Source: an uncultured Lachnospiraceae bacterium (GTDB lineage: Bacteria; Bacillota; Clostridia; Lachnospirales; Lachnospiraceae). From it: a stretch of 7,726 nt of DNA. The number at the start of each line of letters is the position of its first letter. The first letter of the stretch is position 1. The notes beneath the pieces are model-generated. The model ran no database searches. It saw only the letters and a list, made by a program, of their open reading frames with translations, and had not been told where the DNA came from. Both the position numbers and the translations under genes were made by a program. Shown piece after piece: positions 5,081-7,726 of the stretch. Location: NCBI GenBank assembly GCA_905236925.1, contig CAJOQS010000254.1, positions 1-7,726 of the forward strand, given 5' to 3'.

Positions 5081-7096
5081 ATGACCAAAACCATTAAAGG
5101 CAGACTTACCATTACCGTTATTCTCATCGTTGTTGCTTCTCTGCTCATTTCAGCCGTGTCGATCATCATCTTCTCACGGAATATCCTCTCCGAGCGTGCG
5201 ATCAACGAAGTTCAGGTTCAGGCCGACAAATACGGAAAAAGCGTCGACAGCTGGATACAGAACGAAAAAACAATGACCGAAGGCGTTGCCAACGGTATAG
5301 TTTCACTCATGGAAAAGTATCAGGCAGACAACAGTGCCGATTTCGATTTTTACTGGGACGAGATCCAGAAACTCGTCACAAAGAGCTCCAAGGACAGAGC
5401 CGTTCTGCTGAATATGTATTACGGTACGGAAAACAAGGATTTCCTTCAGAGCGACCCGGATGCTCTTCCTCCCGAGGGATATGATCCCACCGCACGCGGC
5501 TGGTACAAGGCAGCCGTCGCAGCCGGCACCACCATCGTGACCGACCCTTACATGGACGTTCTTATCGGCGGAATGTGCATCACCGTTGCTTCACCTATTT
5601 ATGTCAACGGTTCTCTCGTAGGTGTTATCGGTACCGACTACACCCTCGGCACGATCAGTGACATCGTCAGCAGCATCGCCCACGAGAGCGGCGTATACGG
5701 ATTCCTTTCCGATTCCTCAGGAAACTTCATAATCCATGAGAACAAGGAATATGAACCCGGTGACGAGTTCGCCGTAGCCGTTACCTCCGCTCTTCCCACT
5801 ATCTCGTCGATCATCTCAAGCCCCGGCTCCGATGTTCTCGAAGTCGACGACTACGACGGCGAGAGGGTTTACATCTCCACTTCGCTGATCGAATCCTGTG
5901 ACTGGGTTCTCGGAATCTCCACTCCGAAGGCTAATGCGACTTCCGAGGTATCGCGAATGATCGTCATGTCCGCAGGAATGTCGCTGATCGTCATCCTGCT
6001 GACCGCAGTGATCATGACTCTGGTCATCAGAGGTCTTCTCAAGCCTGTTGAGCACATGAAGGAATTCCTGAGGAACAACGCTTCGGGTGATTCTTCTTAC
6101 GAAGGTCTCAGCGAGGTCGACGAGATCTCCGAGATAATGGAGGACTTCGAGGACAAGTTCATTCACACGATCGAGCGTACAAGGACCGCGACCGGTGTTA
6201 TCGGTTCCAAGATGTCCGACGCCAACGATCAGATATCCAATATCAACGGACGCATCACCGATATCGATGAGATGATCCGCAGAACCGAGACCAACGTCAG
6301 CTCACAGACCTCCAGCATCCAGAGTATCGAGGGAACCTGCAGGGATGTTGCGAATTCAATGGATGATCTTACCGACGAGACAAGGACTATGTCCGACAAG
6401 GCGGACGAGATAATAGCAAGAGTTGAAAAGATGGTTCCCGAGCTTATCAAGAATCAGGAAAGTGCCGTATCGATAACACGCACTTCCCAGGTCAAGCTCG
6501 AGGCAGCAATTGAAGAAGCAAAGGTTATTTCAGAGATCGCAAGCGTTGCAGAAGCGATCAATTCCATTGCCGAGCAGACAAGCCTGCTTGCCCTGAACGC
6601 TTCGATCGAGGCGGCCAGAGCAGGCGAGTCAGGAAAAGGCTTCGCCGTTGTCGCTGATGAGATCAAGGCTCTCAGCACGACAACGACAAATGAGATCGAA
6701 AAGGTCAACAGCCTTGTCGACAAGGTTACAAACAGCGTAAGCACCCTTTCCGACGAGAGCAGCCGTATGGTCGAGTTCCTTGGCAGCACGGTAATGAAGG
6801 ATTACGTTACCGCCACCGATCTTGCCAAGAACTATATGTCGGATGCCGAGTACTACGCAAAGATCTCCACTCAGCTCACCGGACGCGCCGAAACACTTTC
6901 CGGTTCTGTCGGAACCATCGCTTCCGTAGTCAACGAGATCAGCTCCGCTCAGGACGACCTGAACAGCTCGATGCACGGTATCGCCGGACATCTTGAAGAG
7001 ATCACGGTTGCCAGCACCAACGTATCTTCCCAGACCGAGGAGGTTCTCGGAAGCATCGATAATCTCCGTGAAACTATGGAGTCCTTCAAAGTCTGA
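5081..7096 (+). CDS. Methyl-accepting chemotaxis protein with dCache sensor (predicted amino-acid receptor)
   Basis: A 671-residue transmembrane chemoreceptor that would signal through CheA/CheW. Seen: TM1 (about 9-31), extracellular double-Cache sensor (about 37-285), TM2 (292-316), HAMP (about 317-368), then a long coiled-coil signalling domain. Its hairpin tip is EQTSLLALNASIEAARAGES (498-517), followed by GKGFAVVADEIKALS. The sensor holds Y134, R139, W141, Y142, D159 and D186, spaced like the amino-acid-binding dCache signature of PctA-type receptors (Y-x4-R-x-WY, then D at +17 and D at +44). The arm from tip to C-terminus is about 155-160 residues, suggesting a 44-heptad class receptor; this is a rough estimate. 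There is no NWETF-like pentapeptide at the C-terminus, which ends MESFKV. The ATG at 5081 is chosen because AAAAGGAGG (5063-5071) lies 9 nt upstream and it puts TM1 at the N-terminus. The 3' end overlaps the convergent amidohydrolase gene by 11 bp. Confidence 0.95.
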   Translation: MTKTIKGRLTITVILIVVASLLISAVSIIIFSRNILSERAINEVQVQADKYGKSVDSWIQNEKTMTEGVANGIVSLMEKYQADNSADFDFYWDEIQKLVTKSSKDRAVLLNMYYGTENKDFLQSDPDALPPEGYDPTARGWYKAAVAAGTTIVTDPYMDVLIGGMCITVASPIYVNGSLVGVIGTDYTLGTISDIVSSIAHESGVYGFLSDSSGNFIIHENKEYEPGDEFAVAVTSALPTISSIISSPGSDVLEVDDYDGERVYISTSLIESCDWVLGISTPKANATSEVSRMIVMSAGMSLIVILLTAVIMTLVIRGLLKPVEHMKEFLRNNASGDSSYEGLSEVDEISEIMEDFEDKFIHTIERTRTATGVIGSKMSDANDQISNINGRITDIDEMIRRTETNVSSQTSSIQSIEGTCRDVANSMDDLTDETRTMSDKADEIIARVEKMVPELIKNQESAVSITRTSQVKLEAAIEEAKVISEIASVAEAINSIAEQTSLLALNASIEAARAGESGKGFAVVADEIKALSTTTTNEIEKVNSLVDKVTNSVSTLSDESSRMVEFLGSTVMKDYVTATDLAKNYMSDAEYYAKISTQLTGRAETLSGSVGTIASVVNEISSAQDDLNSSMHGIAGHLEEITVASTNVSSQTEEVLGSIDNLRETMESFKV

Positions 7097-7726
7097 TAAT
7101 TCCGTTTACAATAACGTTCTTCATGCCCGAAGAGTTTCTGCGGGGATCCGCATATGATGCGTTCTCGTGGAGCTCTTCGGGTTTAAATATGCATAAATCC
7201 GCATCGAAGCCCTCTTTGATCAGCCCCTTGCCGGTAAGCCTTAAAGCCTCTGCAGGCGCGAGCGTCAGCTTGTTTACGGCCTTTTCGAGGGATAACGATC
7301 TGCGTTCCAGCACAAAATGCTCGATCAGCCTCGTACAGCTTCCGTAAACACGCGGATGGGGAAGCCCCGCTGTTGGATAGGTCGCGTCCGATATCAGCGA
7401 ACTGCAGGGCACGTTAAGTATTCTTTCTATGTCTTCCTCGCAGGCCATGAAATCTATCATGGTCACATGGCAGTTTTCCTCTATCAGAAGGTCGCAGCAC
7501 GCATCAAGCGGAGTACAACCGCGCATGTTCGCGATCTCATCGATATTCTTTCCCTGACATTCCCTGTTCTTTGCCGAATCCACCGATGTAACGTATATTC
7601 CGTCCCAGCCCGCAAGCTCGGCGATATTGTCGAATGCCGCGGTCTTTTTTTCACCCCTGATCATGGCATCGAGTGCTTTCCTGTTCTCTCTGCTCCTGAG
7701 GCGGCATACGATATCCGCAATACCTC
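7086..7726 (-). CDS. Amidohydrolase, D-aminoacylase / N-acyl-D-amino-acid deacylase family, C-terminal part
   Basis: The frame is open to the right edge, so the start is outside; 212 C-terminal residues are visible. The family hydrolyses N-acyl-D-amino acids (or related cyclic amides and dipeptides) with a metal-dependent amidohydrolase barrel. Seen, in window numbering: GKNIDEIANMRGCTPLDACC (58-77), matching the family's GKsi.EIA..rG..P.DA; SSLISDATYP (108-117) with D113 as the likely conserved active-site aspartate; GLPHPRVYGS (120-129); LEKAVNKLTLAPAEALRLTG (146-165); KGLIKEGFDADLCIF (166-180), the beta-sandwich part; and a final VNGIIRL. The usual further 15-20 residues after the VNG turn are absent, so the C-terminus is short. 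The N-terminal metal-binding half cannot be checked, and dihydroorotase-like or D-hydantoinase-like relatives are less likely but possible. The gene is convergent with the chemoreceptor gene and its stop codon lies inside that gene's last codons. Confidence 0.85.
   Translation of the reverse strand, partial: GIADIVCRLRSRENRKALDAMIRGEKKTAAFDNIAELAGWDGIYVTSVDSAKNRECQGKNIDEIANMRGCTPLDACCDLLIEENCHVTMIDFMACEEDIERILNVPCSSLISDATYPTAGLPHPRVYGSCTRLIEHFVLERRSLSLEKAVNKLTLAPAEALRLTGKGLIKEGFDADLCIFKPEELHENASYADPRRNSSGMKNVIVNGIIRL

Overview
The window looks like chromosomal DNA of a motile, Gram-positive, Clostridia-type anaerobe (Lachnospiraceae/Ruminococcaceae-like). This is an inference. It rests on a YesL (DUF624) protein, an Xpt-type xanthine phosphoribosyltransferase, strong GGAGG ribosome binding sites and a chemoreceptor without the enterobacterial C-terminal pentapeptide. 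GC content is close to one half by eye. I see no rRNA, tRNA, insertion sequence, phage gene or CRISPR array. Eight protein genes fill the window, and two of them run off its ends.

Left half (1-3483, minus strand): a tightly packed run transcribed in the order xpt (xanthine salvage) -> AI-2E/PerM-family membrane protein with a long charged C-terminal tail -> YesL-like membrane protein -> glgB (glycogen branching enzyme, only the N-terminal 166 residues inside). The junctions are a 2-nt gap, a 4-nt ATGA overlap and a 26-nt gap, so this is probably one operon mixing purine salvage, two membrane proteins and glycogen synthesis.

Centre (3484-3652): a 169-bp AT-rich divergent promoter region. It fires left into xpt and right into upp. 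Both predicted promoters have an extended -10 (TGn + hexamer). Both leaders look too short for a purine riboswitch or a PyrR attenuator.

Right half (plus strand): upp (uracil salvage) is followed after 23 nt by a YheO/DauR-type PAS-HTH regulator, and the pair ends in a clear intrinsic terminator (4956-5005). Next is a complete dCache methyl-accepting chemotaxis protein of 671 residues. Its sensor domain carries the full spacing pattern of the amino-acid-binding dCache signature. Its 3' end overlaps by 11 bp the 3' end of a convergent amidohydrolase of the D-aminoacylase / N-acyl-D-amino-acid deacylase family, which enters from the right edge.

How the genes relate: xpt and upp form a nucleobase-salvage pair around one control region. 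The DauR-like regulator, the amino-acid chemoreceptor and the D-aminoacylase-like enzyme could share a (D-)amino-acid theme, but that is inference from family knowledge. I found no convincing novel multi-gene system. The most useful leads are the ligand prediction for the chemoreceptor, the tailed AI-2E protein, the upp-linked regulator and the tail-to-tail gene overlap.
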